NCBI RefSeq assembly: GCF_963378095.1
Contig: NZ_OY726397.1
Location: forward strand, 3,534,001 to 3,598,000
Length of the DNA: 64,000 nt
Direction of reading: 5' to 3'
Origin: Mycolicibacterium sp. MU0053
Lineage (GTDB): Bacteria; Actinomycetota; Actinomycetes; Mycobacteriales; Mycobacteriaceae
The translations under genes were made by a program, and so were the position numbers. The stretch's first letter is position 1; each line of letters starts with the position of its first letter. Positions 32,814-40,254 of the stretch are shown in pieces. A model generated the notes under the pieces. It saw only the letters and a program-made list of their open reading frames with translations. It did not search any database and was not told the origin of the DNA.

Positions 32814-34156
32814 CCGCCGAGCACACCGGGATGGACCAGGCTCGCGCCGTTGCCGACGCGGTGTTGTACGAGGGCTACCTGCTGTATCCCTATCGCGCCA
32901 CGTCGAGCAAGAATCAGGCGCGCTGGCAATTCGGGGTGCTCGGCCCGCCCGGTGCCGAACCGTCCGGACTGGGCGAAGACCCGTCGATCTCGGCGCAGTT
33001 GCTCGTGCACCACGGCACCGGATTGCGGTTCGTGGTCCGGTTCCTGCATCTGCAGCACCGCCGCGCCGAACGCACCGTGGACACCGGCGGATACGAACAT
33101 GTGGACACCCTCACCACACCCACCGGTTCCTGGCTGACCTGGGACGAGGCGATCGCGACCGAATTATCGTACGGGCCATGGTATTTCACCGATGAGCAAT
33201 GCTCATTTCCGGTGTCGGCGCCCTCGACCGTCGATATCGAGGAGTTGGCCGGCGGCCGGTTGGTGCGGGAGCGGCACGGCGTGCACGGCCTGCTGGAGGT
33301 CGCCCCGGAAACCGTGGCAGCCGAGGAAACGCTGCACCGGGTGACCGTGACCGTTCGCAACACCGGTGCCGCAGCGGTCGACCGTCGTGACGCGATAGCC
33401 CGGTCGATGATCGGCACGCACGTGCTTGTCGAGGCTGTCTCGGGTGGCTTCGTGTCGCTGCTCGAACCCCCCGACAACGCACTCTCGGCGGCGCGCGGGT
33501 GCGAGCACCACCGCTGCTTTCCGGTGCTGGCGGGGCCCGCGGGTTGCGATGAGCTGGCGCTGATCTCGCCGATCATTCTCTACGACCACCCCGAGATCGC
33601 CGAGGCCAGTCGGGGTGACCTCTTCGACGCGACGGAGATCGACGAGATCTTGACGCTGCGGGTGATGACGATGACCGACGACGAGAAGGCCCAGGCCCGA
33701 GCCACCGATCCGCGGGCGGCCCGCATCATCGATCAGTGCGACGGCATGTCTGTCGAGGCGATGATGGACCTGCACGGGGTGTTGCGCGATCCACACGCCG
33801 ACCCCGACGCCGGCCGCGTCGGCCTGATCCCGGCGATACCCGAGGGTGTCGACTGGTGGGACCCGCTGGCTGACAACGCTGTTGCGCCCGACGTGGACGG
33901 CGTGCTGATCAACGGAGTGCGGGTGGCCCGCGGCAGCAGAGTCAGGCTGCGGCCGCGGCGCCGCGCCGATGCCCAGGACATGTTCGTCGCCGGCAAGGCG
34001 GCCCGGGTCACCTCGGTGCACGAAGACGTCGAGGGCGGTAAGCACGTCGGCGTGGTCGTCGAGGACCATCCGGACGCCGCGCTGCCCGAGAGCTACGGCC
34101 GCTACCTGTACTTCTCCCCCGATGAAATCGAACCCTTGCCCGGAATCAGTCCATAA
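32810..34156 (+). CDS. uncharacterised 448-residue hydrogenase-locus protein
   Basis: I do not recognise a named domain. The 448-residue protein begins with VADAVLYEGYLLYPYRATSSKNQARWQFGVLGPP, has a beta-rich central region with VTVTVRNTGAAAVDRRDAIARSMIGTHVLVEAVSGGFVSLLEPP, a His-rich segment EHHRCFPVLAG, and a C-terminal SH3-like strand set (GSRVRLRPRRRADAQDMFVAGKAARVTSVHEDVEGGKHVGVVVED). It has no signal or membrane helices. It lies between DUF6084 and the mini membrane protein in an unbroken string of coupled genes, so it is almost certainly a hydrogenase accessory or assembly factor, perhaps a scaffold. Confidence 0.75.
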   Translation: MTAEHTGMDQARAVADAVLYEGYLLYPYRATSSKNQARWQFGVLGPPGAEPSGLGEDPSISAQLLVHHGTGLRFVVRFLHLQHRRAERTVDTGGYEHVDTLTTPTGSWLTWDEAIATELSYGPWYFTDEQCSFPVSAPSTVDIEELAGGRLVRERHGVHGLLEVAPETVAAEETLHRVTVTVRNTGAAAVDRRDAIARSMIGTHVLVEAVSGGFVSLLEPPDNALSAARGCEHHRCFPVLAGPAGCDELALISPIILYDHPEIAEASRGDLFDATEIDEILTLRVMTMTDDEKAQARATDPRAARIIDQCDGMSVEAMMDLHGVLRDPHADPDAGRVGLIPAIPEGVDWWDPLADNAVAPDVDGVLINGVRVARGSRVRLRPRRRADAQDMFVAGKAARVTSVHEDVEGGKHVGVVVEDHPDAALPESYGRYLYFSPDEIEPLPGISP

Positions 34157-34176
34157 CGCGCAGAAAGGAGTCCCTC

Positions 34177-34296
34177 ATGGAAGTAGTCGGCTGGATCGCA
34201 ACGGGTGTCGTCGTTGCGGTGCTGGTGGCCGGTCTGGCGGTCGGGGTGGGATCGATTCCCGACATCCGCCGTTACCTGAAGATGCGGCAGATGTAA
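34177..34296 (+). CDS. 39-aa single-pass membrane peptide (DUF6893-type)
   Basis: This is a very short gene with an aaaggag ribosome site 7 bp before the ATG. The product has one transmembrane helix (about residues 6-26: WIATGVVVAVLVAGLAVGVGS) and a basic C-terminal tail (DIRRYLKMRQM). It matches small proteins seen in the same position in other actinobacterial hydrogenase loci, which I recall as DUF6893. Because HhyS lacks a membrane anchor, this peptide is a good candidate to tether the hydrogenase or its electron relay to the inner membrane. That role is inference. Confidence 0.75.
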   Translation: MEVVGWIATGVVVAVLVAGLAVGVGSIPDIRRYLKMRQM

Positions 34297-34299
34297 GCG

Positions 34300-34791
34300 G
34301 TGGCGGCGCGAATCCTCGTTGCCGGAATCGGCAACATCTTCCTCGGCGACGACGGCTTCGGACCCGAGGTCATTCGTCACGTCGGCATCGATGACCCCGA
34401 CGTGCGCGTCGTCGACTATGGCGTTCGCGGTATGCACCTGGCCTACGACCTGCTCGACGGGTGCGACATCCTGGTGCTCATCGACGCGCTTCCGGACCGC
34501 GGCGCCCCGGGACAGGTGCAGATTTTCGAGGTCGACCACGAAGCACCGGAGACCACACCGGCTCTGGATGCGCACGGCATGGACCCGGCCGCGGTCTTCG
34601 CGAGCCTGCACGCCCTGGGTGGGACTCCCCCGCGCACGGTCGTGATCGGCTGTCAGGTCGAGACCGTCGCCGACGGCATCGGGTTCTCCGATCCGGTTCG
34701 GCGTGCGGTTCCCGCTGCGACACAGGCAGTTGCCTACACCGTGACGATGCTGCGCGGGCACCACGGTGCGCTCTCGGGGAGCGCGGACTGA
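34300..34791 (+). CDS. hydrogenase maturation protease (HyaD/HybD family)
   Basis: This 163-residue endopeptidase should remove the C-terminal peptide of HhyL once nickel is inserted. It has the family layout ILVAGIGNIFLGDDGFGPEVIRHV (nickel-sensing Glu/Asp), VVDYGVRGMHLAYDLLDGCDILVLIDAL and the C-terminal PRTVVIGCQVETVADGIGFSDPV. The start is GTG at 34300, 3 bp after the DUF6893-like gene. Its TGA overlaps the ATG of the second hypC (TGATG), so the two are coupled. Confidence 0.94.
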   Translation: MAARILVAGIGNIFLGDDGFGPEVIRHVGIDDPDVRVVDYGVRGMHLAYDLLDGCDILVLIDALPDRGAPGQVQIFEVDHEAPETTPALDAHGMDPAAVFASLHALGGTPPRTVVIGCQVETVADGIGFSDPVRRAVPAATQAVAYTVTMLRGHHGALSGSAD

Positions 34792-35036
34792 TGTGCCTGG
34801 GAATTCCCGGCCGGGTGCTGCAGTTGCTGGACGGCTACTCCGGTCAGCTGGCACTCGTCGATGTCGCCGGTGAGCCGCGCAAGGTCAACATCGGCATGCT
34901 GGCCGACGAAGCACCGGCCCCGGACGACTGGGTGATCATCCACATGGGCTTCGCGCTGGAGAAGACCGACGAGGCCGGTGCGGCCGCAGCGATGGCCGGA
35001 CTGGAGCTGATGGGACGCGGCGACGCCGGCCCCTGA
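34791..35036 (+). CDS. hypC: hydrogenase assembly chaperone HypC (second copy)
   Basis: This 81-residue HypC paralogue starts MCLGIPGRVLQLLDGYSG, keeps Cys2, and contains RKVNIGMLADEAPAPDDWVIIHMGFALEKTDEAGA. It is the last gene of the plus-strand hydrogenase operon and is coupled to the protease. HypC proteins are often specific for one large subunit. Having one copy in each operon may mean one serves HypD loading and the other chaperones HhyL until protease cleavage. That division of labour is inference. Confidence 0.94.
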   Translation: MCLGIPGRVLQLLDGYSGQLALVDVAGEPRKVNIGMLADEAPAPDDWVIIHMGFALEKTDEAGAAAAMAGLELMGRGDAGP

Positions 35037-35044
35037 ACACCCCA

Positions 35045-35881
35045 TCAACCGGCGACGGTCCGGCGCGCAATGACCGTCAGATACTCCCATTCCATCCCCG
35101 ATGGCCCCGCCAGCGCGGCGTCGCCGAGTTCGGCCAGTGCGGCATCCAACGCGGCAACGCGGTCGGGATCCTCGGCGATCCCCCGGTAGGCGACGATCGT
35201 CGGACCGTAGTTGGCCTTGAAATAGTCACGGAAGGCCGCACCGTCGGCGAACCGGTCCACCGCCAGGGTCCGTCGCTCCGCGGTCAGCTCATCGACGTTG
35301 CCGTCGAGCAACGCCACCACGTGTCCCTCGCTGCCCCACAGCGGCGGCGGCGAGACGCCGGGCGGCGGCGCCGGCACGAAGGGCCGCATGGTCGCGAACA
35401 TCTGACCGATGAATCCCTCCGGGGTCCAGCTGAGCAGCGCGATGGTACCGCCGGGCCGGCACACCCGGGTGAGCTCGGCGGCCGCCTGCTGGTGATGAGG
35501 CGCGAACATCACGCCGATGCAGGACATCACGGTGTCGAACTCAGCATCGGCGAACGGCAACGCTTCGGCGTTGGCCGCCCGCCAGGTCAGGTCCAATCCC
35601 TGCGCGGCGGCCCGCTGCTTTCCGCACTCCAACAGCTGCGGTACCAGGTCGCTGGCCGTGACGTCGGCCCCGGTGGCCGCGGCCGCGATCGCCGCGTTGC
35701 CGGTGCCGGCCGCCACGTCGAGCACCCGCATACCAGGACCGATACCGGCCGCATTGACCAGTTCCTGACCCAACGGCGCCACCACCTCGGTCGCGATCGC
35801 CGGATAGTCCCCCAGGCCCCACAGGGTGCGGTGCTTGGCTTCCAGTTCGCGGTCGAAGACCGCGGATCTCGGTGTGTTCAT
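35045..35881 (-). CDS. class I SAM-dependent methyltransferase
   Basis: This 278-residue protein has a Rossmann methyltransferase fold: motif I VLDVAAGTGNAAIAAA, motif II VTASDLVPQLLE, motif IV DTVMSCIGVMFAPHHQQAAAELTRVCRPGG and a following strand IALLSWTP. It is similar to UbiE-like enzymes that act on small molecules or quinones. It lies convergent with the hydrogenase operon (8 bp between stops) and is probably not part of it. The substrate is unknown. Confidence 0.87.
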   Translation of the reverse strand: MNTPRSAVFDRELEAKHRTLWGLGDYPAIATEVVAPLGQELVNAAGIGPGMRVLDVAAGTGNAAIAAAATGADVTASDLVPQLLECGKQRAAAQGLDLTWRAANAEALPFADAEFDTVMSCIGVMFAPHHQQAAAELTRVCRPGGTIALLSWTPEGFIGQMFATMRPFVPAPPPGVSPPPLWGSEGHVVALLDGNVDELTAERRTLAVDRFADGAAFRDYFKANYGPTIVAYRGIAEDPDRVAALDAALAELGDAALAGPSGMEWEYLTVIARRTVAG

Positions 35882-35911
35882 ATCGCCCCCCTCGCCGCAC
35901 CGCGGTGTCGG

Positions 35912-36043
35912 CTACTTGCGGATTGCACAGCCCGCCGCGACATTGCCGCAATGCGACTCAGATCTGCATTTGTCGCAACGGCATCGGCAGCCGTCATTGG
36001 AGAACGGCCTCGGTCCTTCGCGATCGCGGTCTCGACGTGTCAT
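35912..36043 (-). CDS. possible 43-aa cysteine-rich mini-protein
   Basis: A 43-codon ATG frame carries an aaggggg ribosome-like site 7 bp upstream. The peptide has an Arg/Asp-rich N-terminus followed by six cysteines and a histidine in 21 residues (Cys19, 21, 23, 26, His31, Cys32, Cys39). This C-x-C-x-C-x2-C pattern suggests metal or Fe-S binding and is unlikely by chance. It lies upstream of the methyltransferase, same strand, 30 bp away. The IS481 element begins 37 bp before its start codon and may have displaced its promoter. I know no family match. Confidence 0.45.
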   Translation of the reverse strand: MTRRDRDREGPRPFSNDGCRCRCDKCRSESHCGNVAAGCAIRK

Positions 36044-36073
36044 GACCAACCCCCTTGTGTGGCTGACCTCGAG

Positions 36074-36079
36074 ACTAGT
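36074..36079. repeat. left target-site duplication ACTAGT of the IS element
   Basis: ACTAGT immediately precedes the left IS end and is repeated at 37151-37156 after the right end. IS481-type elements are known to prefer CTAG targets. Because the hexamer is itself a palindrome, it cannot be told apart from a terminal inverted repeat by this copy alone. Confidence 0.75.
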
Positions 36080-36105
36080 TGTAATGGCCAGGGAGGTTGT
36101 GAACG
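36080..36105. repeat. left terminal inverted repeat of the IS481-family element
   Basis: This 26-bp end begins tgtaatggccaggg and matches the right end with two mismatches. It lies about 80 bp upstream of the transposase start. Confidence 0.85.
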
Positions 36106-36126
36106 GCGTGGTGCGCGGAAGTAGGT

Positions 36127-36183
36127 GAGGACCTCCGGTATCGGTGTGGTTACCACACACACGCCGATCACCAGGAGGTCCTC
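36127..36183 (+). promoter_or_regulatory. RNA hairpin covering the transposase ribosome-binding site
   Basis: Arms gaggacctcc (36127-36136) and ggaggtcctc (36174-36183) are perfectly complementary. Inside them ggt/acc, atcgg/ccgat and gtgtgg/ccacac pair further, giving an almost continuous hairpin. The right arm contains the ggagg ribosome site and ends directly at the GTG start. Long transcripts from outside the element would therefore be poorly translated. Confidence 0.8.
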
Positions 36184-37155
36184 GTGTCCCACGCTAATGC
36201 TTCGCTGACCCCGAAGGGGCGATTGAAACTCGCCAAGCTGATTGTCGATGAGGGTTGGTCGATCCGACGTGCTGCTGAGCGGTTCCAGTGCTCACCGGCC
36301 ACAGCGAAGAAGTGGGCCGATCGCTACCGGGTCGGTGGCGCGGAGGCGATGTTCGACCGACCCAGCCGTCCGCGCCACAGCCCCAACCGGCTGCCGGCAC
36401 GTCGGGAGCGTCGGATCGTCAAGCTGCGCTTCACCCGCCGCTGGGGGCCCGATCGGATCGCCGCACACCTGCACGTGCCGCGATCAACGGTGCAGGCGGT
36501 GCTCAAGCGCTACAAGATGCCCCTGTTGAGGCACCTGGATCAGGCCACCGGCCTGCCGGTACGCCGCCCGAAGCCCAACCGCTACGAGCACGCGGCGCCG
36601 GGCGATCTGGTGCACGTGGACATCAAAAAGCTCGGCCGTATCCCCGATGGTGGTGGGCACCGCAAGCTCGGCCGGCAAGCGGGGCGCAAAACCCGCAGCG
36701 GGATGGGCTACGCCTACCTGCACCACGCGGTCGACGACCACAGCCGACTGGCCTACTCCGAAGAACTCGACGACGAACGCAAGGAGACCGCCGCAGCGTT
36801 CTGGCGCAACGCCAACGCCTTCTTCGTAGACCATGGCATCATCGTTCGGCGCGTCCTCACTGACAACGGATCATGTTACCGCTCAAAGTGTTTCGCCGAA
36901 GCACTAGGCGATGTGATCACGCACAAGCGAACCCGACCGTATCGGCCGCAGACCAACGGCAAGGTGGAACGCTTCAACCGCACCCTGGCCGCCGAATGGG
37001 CCTACGCCCAGACCTACCGGTCCAACGACGCCCGCGCGCAGACCTACCAAGATTGGCTGCATCACTACAATCACCACCGACCCCACACCGGTATCGGAGG
37101 AAAGACCCCCATCGAGCGCCTACGCGTTCACAACCTGCCTGGTCATTACAACTAG
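36184..37155 (+). CDS. IS481 family transposase
   Basis: This 323-residue transposase has an N-terminal helix-turn-helix (about residues 12-50: LKLAKLIVDEGWSIRRAAERFQCSPATAKKWADRY) and an integrase core with an intact DDE triad: Asp146 (HVDIKKL), Asp227 (LTDNGS) and Glu262 (GKVERFNRTL). The GTG start is inside the regulatory hairpin's right boundary with a ggagg ribosome site. Its stop codon TAG lies just outside the element, within the CTAG of the target duplication. The protein should be active in cut-and-paste or copy-type transposition. Confidence 0.95.
   Translation: MSHANASLTPKGRLKLAKLIVDEGWSIRRAAERFQCSPATAKKWADRYRVGGAEAMFDRPSRPRHSPNRLPARRERRIVKLRFTRRWGPDRIAAHLHVPRSTVQAVLKRYKMPLLRHLDQATGLPVRRPKPNRYEHAAPGDLVHVDIKKLGRIPDGGGHRKLGRQAGRKTRSGMGYAYLHHAVDDHSRLAYSEELDDERKETAAAFWRNANAFFVDHGIIVRRVLTDNGSCYRSKCFAEALGDVITHKRTRPYRPQTNGKVERFNRTLAAEWAYAQTYRSNDARAQTYQDWLHHYNHHRPHTGIGGKTPIERLRVHNLPGHYN
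37125..37150. repeat. right terminal inverted repeat of the IS481-family element
   Basis: This is the reverse complement of the left end with two mismatches. It codes for the last residues of the transposase (VHNLPGHYN). Confidence 0.85.
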
Positions 37156-37156
37156 T
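37151..37156. repeat. right target-site duplication ACTAGT of the IS element
   Basis: This second copy of ACTAGT directly follows the right IS end. Its TAG serves as the transposase stop codon. Confidence 0.75.
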
Positions 37157-37183
37157 CCTCGAAGCCGGCTTACCTGCGGGAAT

Positions 37184-38053
37184 TCACCGGTTCTTCCAGA
37201 CGGAGCGGCCGAACCGCCACAGGTAGCGCGGGGTTCCGGTCAGCGCGGGCCGGGTGGGCCAGTCGTCGGCGCGGAAGTAGGCATCCGATCCCCCGTCGAC
37301 GAAGATCACGCTGCCGCAGAGAAATTCCGCCGCATCCGAGAGCATGAACAGCATCCAGTCGGCGAGTTGCTCCGGCGCCCCGAAGCCGCCGACGGGCACC
37401 GGGAAGGCCCGGATCGTCTTGGCTTCCTTGGGGGTGGCGAGTTGCTTCTCCAGCAGTGGCGTCAGGATCGCACCGGGCGCCAAGGCGTTGAGCCGGATGC
37501 CCGCGCGCGCCCACTGCGGCGTCACGGCCTGGCGACGCACCCACCGCGAGACCGCGATCTTGGACGCCCCGTAGGCCATCGACGGCGCATTCGTCCCGAA
37601 CAGCCGCATCGCGCCCACCGCACGGTCGGCGTCGCCGGCCAACAAGGCGCGCACCGCGCGACGCGGCACCAGCGGGATCGTGGTGGTCGAGTTGCTGGAC
37701 ACCACCACGACTTTGGCGCTGCGCTCACCGCTGCCGCCACGCGCCAGCGCCGGTCGCCAGGCCTGCAGCAGGTCGACGACGCCGAAGTAGTTGACCTCGA
37801 AGATGATTCGGGACCGGCCCGCGCCCGGGGTCGGTCCGACGCCGGCGGCCAGCACGGCCCCGTCCAGGCGTCCGTCGGCGGCGGCGAGCACCTCGGCCGC
37901 CGCCGCCGCCCGTCCCGCCGAAGTGGACAGGTCGGCCGTCACCTCCGCCTCGGCGAGGTCCACGCCGATCACCGTGTGCCCGGCGGCGCGCAACTTCAGC
38001 GTCGCCTGCCGCCCCATTCCCGACGCTGAGCCGGTCACCGCGTAGGTACCCAT
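37184..38053 (-). CDS. SDR family oxidoreductase
   Basis: This 289-residue SDR has VTGSASGMG (nucleotide loop), LAAGVGPTPG in place of the usual NNAG, VVVVSSNSTTTIP with the catalytic Ser, and YGASKIAVSRWVRR with Tyr/Lys. It ends with the typical FLCGSVIFVDGGSDAYFR. Such SDRs act in steroid or secondary alcohol metabolism. It is the last gene of a minus-strand catabolic block; its ATG directly abuts the SnoaL-like stop. The IS element sits 28 bp beyond its stop codon. Confidence 0.88.
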   Translation of the reverse strand: MGTYAVTGSASGMGRQATLKLRAAGHTVIGVDLAEAEVTADLSTSAGRAAAAAEVLAAADGRLDGAVLAAGVGPTPGAGRSRIIFEVNYFGVVDLLQAWRPALARGGSGERSAKVVVVSSNSTTTIPLVPRRAVRALLAGDADRAVGAMRLFGTNAPSMAYGASKIAVSRWVRRQAVTPQWARAGIRLNALAPGAILTPLLEKQLATPKEAKTIRAFPVPVGGFGAPEQLADWMLFMLSDAAEFLCGSVIFVDGGSDAYFRADDWPTRPALTGTPRYLWRFGRSVWKNR

Positions 38054-38581
38054 TCATTCCTCCCGTTGTTCATGTGGCGCGGCGGCGCCGGCCAGTCCCG
38101 CCGTCAGCAGGGTGTGGGCGTGTGGATCGCCGTTGAGCAGTCGGCTGGTGCGGGCCGTGATCTGCCAGCGTCCGTCGATGCGTTGCAGTACGAAGTGATT
38201 GGCCGCGGCGCGCCAGACCCGGTAGCCGGCGGCGCGTTCCGCGTCGTCGGACTCGCGCACCACCACCAGCGACTCACACACGGCCACCGCGGCGTCGCCG
38301 GTCACGGTGACGACGGCGGGGCCGAGGAAATGACTGCAGCCACCGGCGACCAGCTTCTGGTGCGCATTCGAGCTGACCATGTCGTGCACCGCGGTCCGGC
38401 CCCGCATCTGCCAGTTCTCCACGTCGTAGGTGCCGTCGCCGGCCCACAGTTGCGCGGTGCGGTCGGCGTCGCCGGCGTCGACCGACGGACCGTAGGAGGC
38501 AATGAGTTTGGCGATGTCGTGTTCATCCTCCAGGCGCTGCAACCTGGCCAGGACGGTGTCGTACGTGTCGTCAGCCGGCAT
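38054..38581 (-). CDS. SnoaL/NTF2-like nuclear transport factor fold protein
   Basis: This 175-residue alpha-beta barrel protein of the SnoaL-like group contains RLEDEHDIAKLIASYGPSVDAGDADRTAQLWAGDGTYDV and MRGRTAVHDMVSS, ending with an antiparallel sheet (HFVLQRIDGRWQITART). Members act as small hydratases, isomerases or ring-hydroxylating beta subunits, many in steroid degradation. It overlaps the luciferase-like gene by 11 bp and abuts the SDR gene, so all are co-translated. The ATG at 38581 starts the family fold. Confidence 0.85.
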   Translation of the reverse strand: MPADDTYDTVLARLQRLEDEHDIAKLIASYGPSVDAGDADRTAQLWAGDGTYDVENWQMRGRTAVHDMVSSNAHQKLVAGGCSHFLGPAVVTVTGDAAVAVCESLVVVRESDDAERAAGYRVWRAAANHFVLQRIDGRWQITARTSRLLNGDPHAHTLLTAGLAGAAAPHEQREE

Positions 38582-39425
38582 CGGCGACCTCCCGTAGGGT
38601 GGCGAGTTGTTCGCAGTAGTGCTCGGCGTTGCGGGCGGTGATGACGCAGGTGACCGCGGTGGCGCCGGCGGCCCGCAATGTCGCCAGCCGCCTGCGGGTG
38701 CGGTCCGCGTCGCCGGCGGGATCGAGTGCCGTCCCGGTCGACAGCAGCACCTCGAAGCCCGGCGGCAGTTCCACCGCATCGAGCATCGTCCGCACCTCCG
38801 CCGGCGCCAAGCCGAACGGCATCCAGCCATCGGCCAGGCCCACCGCGCGGTTCAGCGACGCGGTCGAACGCCCGCCGACCCAGATCGGCACCTGCGACTG
38901 CACCGCGCAGGGCTGCAGCAGCATGCCCGAATAGTCGTAGAACTCGCCGTGGTACTCCGGCTCGGTGGTCGACAGCGACGCCCGCAGCGCTCGGATCGCG
39001 TCGTCGGCGCGCGCGGCGCGCAGTGGCCACGCGGCGCCGAGCAGGTCGAATTCCGGTGTCAGCGAGCCGATTCCGACGCCGAGGACCAGCCGTCCGCCGC
39101 TGATCTGGTCCAGGGTGCCGTAACGTTTGGCGATCTCGAGCGGATGGTGATAGCCGAGCACCAGCACCGAGGTGGCCAACCGGATTCGGCGGGTGTGCGC
39201 GGCCAGGAAACCGAACGTCGCCAACGGATCCCAGTACACCGCGCCGCGGGTGGCGGCATCGGCGGTCGGCACCGCGACGTGTTCGGAGCAGGTCAGATAC
39301 TCATAGCCCAGTTCATCGGCGGCCGCCGCGATCTGGGCCAGCTCGTCGGCGCCCGCGCCGGCCTCCCAGGGGGCGGCGACCCCCGGAATCTGGATGACGA
39401 CCGGCGTCGACAACCCCAGTCGCAT
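38571..39425 (-). CDS. LLM-class F420-dependent oxidoreductase
   Basis: This 284-residue luciferase-like monooxygenase/reductase fold is, in mycobacteria, usually dependent on coenzyme F420. Visible blocks are EYLTCSEHVAVPTAD, DPLATFGFLAAHTRRIRLATSVLVLGYHHPLEIAKRYGTLDQISGGRLVLGVGIGS and VPIWVGGRSTASLNRAVGLADGWMP. The substrate is unknown; the gene sits among SDRs and an acyl-CoA dehydrogenase, pointing to lipid or steroid breakdown. It starts 3 bp after the next upstream SDR stop. Confidence 0.9.
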   Translation of the reverse strand: MRLGLSTPVVIQIPGVAAPWEAGAGADELAQIAAAADELGYEYLTCSEHVAVPTADAATRGAVYWDPLATFGFLAAHTRRIRLATSVLVLGYHHPLEIAKRYGTLDQISGGRLVLGVGIGSLTPEFDLLGAAWPLRAARADDAIRALRASLSTTEPEYHGEFYDYSGMLLQPCAVQSQVPIWVGGRSTASLNRAVGLADGWMPFGLAPAEVRTMLDAVELPPGFEVLLSTGTALDPAGDADRTRRRLATLRAAGATAVTCVITARNAEHYCEQLATLREVADAG

Positions 39426-39427
39426 GC

Positions 39428-40222
39428 TCAGCGCGCCCGCGCCGTCAGCGCCTGGATGATGCGGTGCGACTCGAGCACGACCCGCGCGCGATCCGGGGCG
39501 CTGTTGGCCGCGGCTCGCGCCGCGTTTCCGCCCGCGACGTACACCGGTCCGTCGGCCAGGTGCGCGAGGCCCTCGGCGGCCACCTCGGCCGGGTCGTTGA
39601 CGATCAGGCCCGGGACGTCGAAGTCCAGCCCGGCGCGCTCCATCGCCGGCGTCCGGGTCACCCCGAGCACGAGTTCGAGGACGTCGACGCCCCGCTCACG
39701 CAGTTCCAGCCACAGGCTCTCGGCGAACATCCGCGAGAAGGCCTTGGCGCCGGCGTAGACGGTGTGCCGGGCGGTGCCCATGTAGCCCGACAGCGAGCCC
39801 ACCAGCAGGATGCCGCCCCGTCCGCGGCCGACCATGGCGCGGCCGTAGTGCTGTACCAGTTCGAGCATCCGGGTGACGTTGAGGTCGGTCACCTTCTGGA
39901 ATTCGGTCAGGTCGGCATCCAGGAACGGTTCGTTGCAGGTGCTGGCGCCGGCGTTGTAGATCAGCAGGCCCACCTCGAGATCCGCGGTCGACGCGGTGAT
40001 CCGCGCCACCGCCTCGGGGTCGAGCAGGTCCAACGACAGCGCGCGGACCTCCACGCCGAGGTCGCGGCAGCGCGCCGCGGTCTCCTCGAGCGGGCCCGGC
40101 TTGCGTGCGATCAGCACCAGGTTGACGCCGTCCCGGGCGAGTTGTCGCGCGAACTCGGCGCCCACGCCCTCCGAGCCGCCGGCTATCACCGCCCACGGCC
40201 CGTACTTGTCCCGGTCGGTCAT
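39428..40222 (-). CDS. SDR family oxidoreductase
   Basis: This 264-residue SDR has AVIAGGSEGVGAEFARQLA (nucleotide loop), LLIYNAGAS, GGILLVGSLSGYMG with Ser, and VYAGAKAFSRMFAESL with Tyr/Lys. The ATG at 40222 has a ggagg ribosome site 6 bp upstream, which rules out the longer frame to 40258. It lies within the minus-strand catabolic operon between another SDR and the luciferase-like gene. Its position suggests it acts on a cyclic or branched alcohol intermediate. Confidence 0.88.
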   Translation of the reverse strand: MTDRDKYGPWAVIAGGSEGVGAEFARQLARDGVNLVLIARKPGPLEETAARCRDLGVEVRALSLDLLDPEAVARITASTADLEVGLLIYNAGASTCNEPFLDADLTEFQKVTDLNVTRMLELVQHYGRAMVGRGRGGILLVGSLSGYMGTARHTVYAGAKAFSRMFAESLWLELRERGVDVLELVLGVTRTPAMERAGLDFDVPGLIVNDPAEVAAEGLAHLADGPVYVAGGNAARAAANSAPDRARVVLESHRIIQALTARAR

Positions 40223-40254
40223 CGCGTCCTCCTCAGTTACCCGGCATCCGGGGC

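Larger units (their letters stand above)
36080..37150 (+). mobile_element. IS481-family insertion sequence, intact, 1071 bp
   Basis: The element is bounded by imperfect terminal inverted repeats (24 of 26 bases identical; left 36080-36105, right 37125-37150, both starting tgtaatg). Flanking ACTAGT copies look like a target duplication. It carries one complete transposase. It lies between a possible Cys-rich small gene and the SDR operon and breaks no recognised gene. The matching ends and intact ORF suggest recent insertion. Confidence 0.88.
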
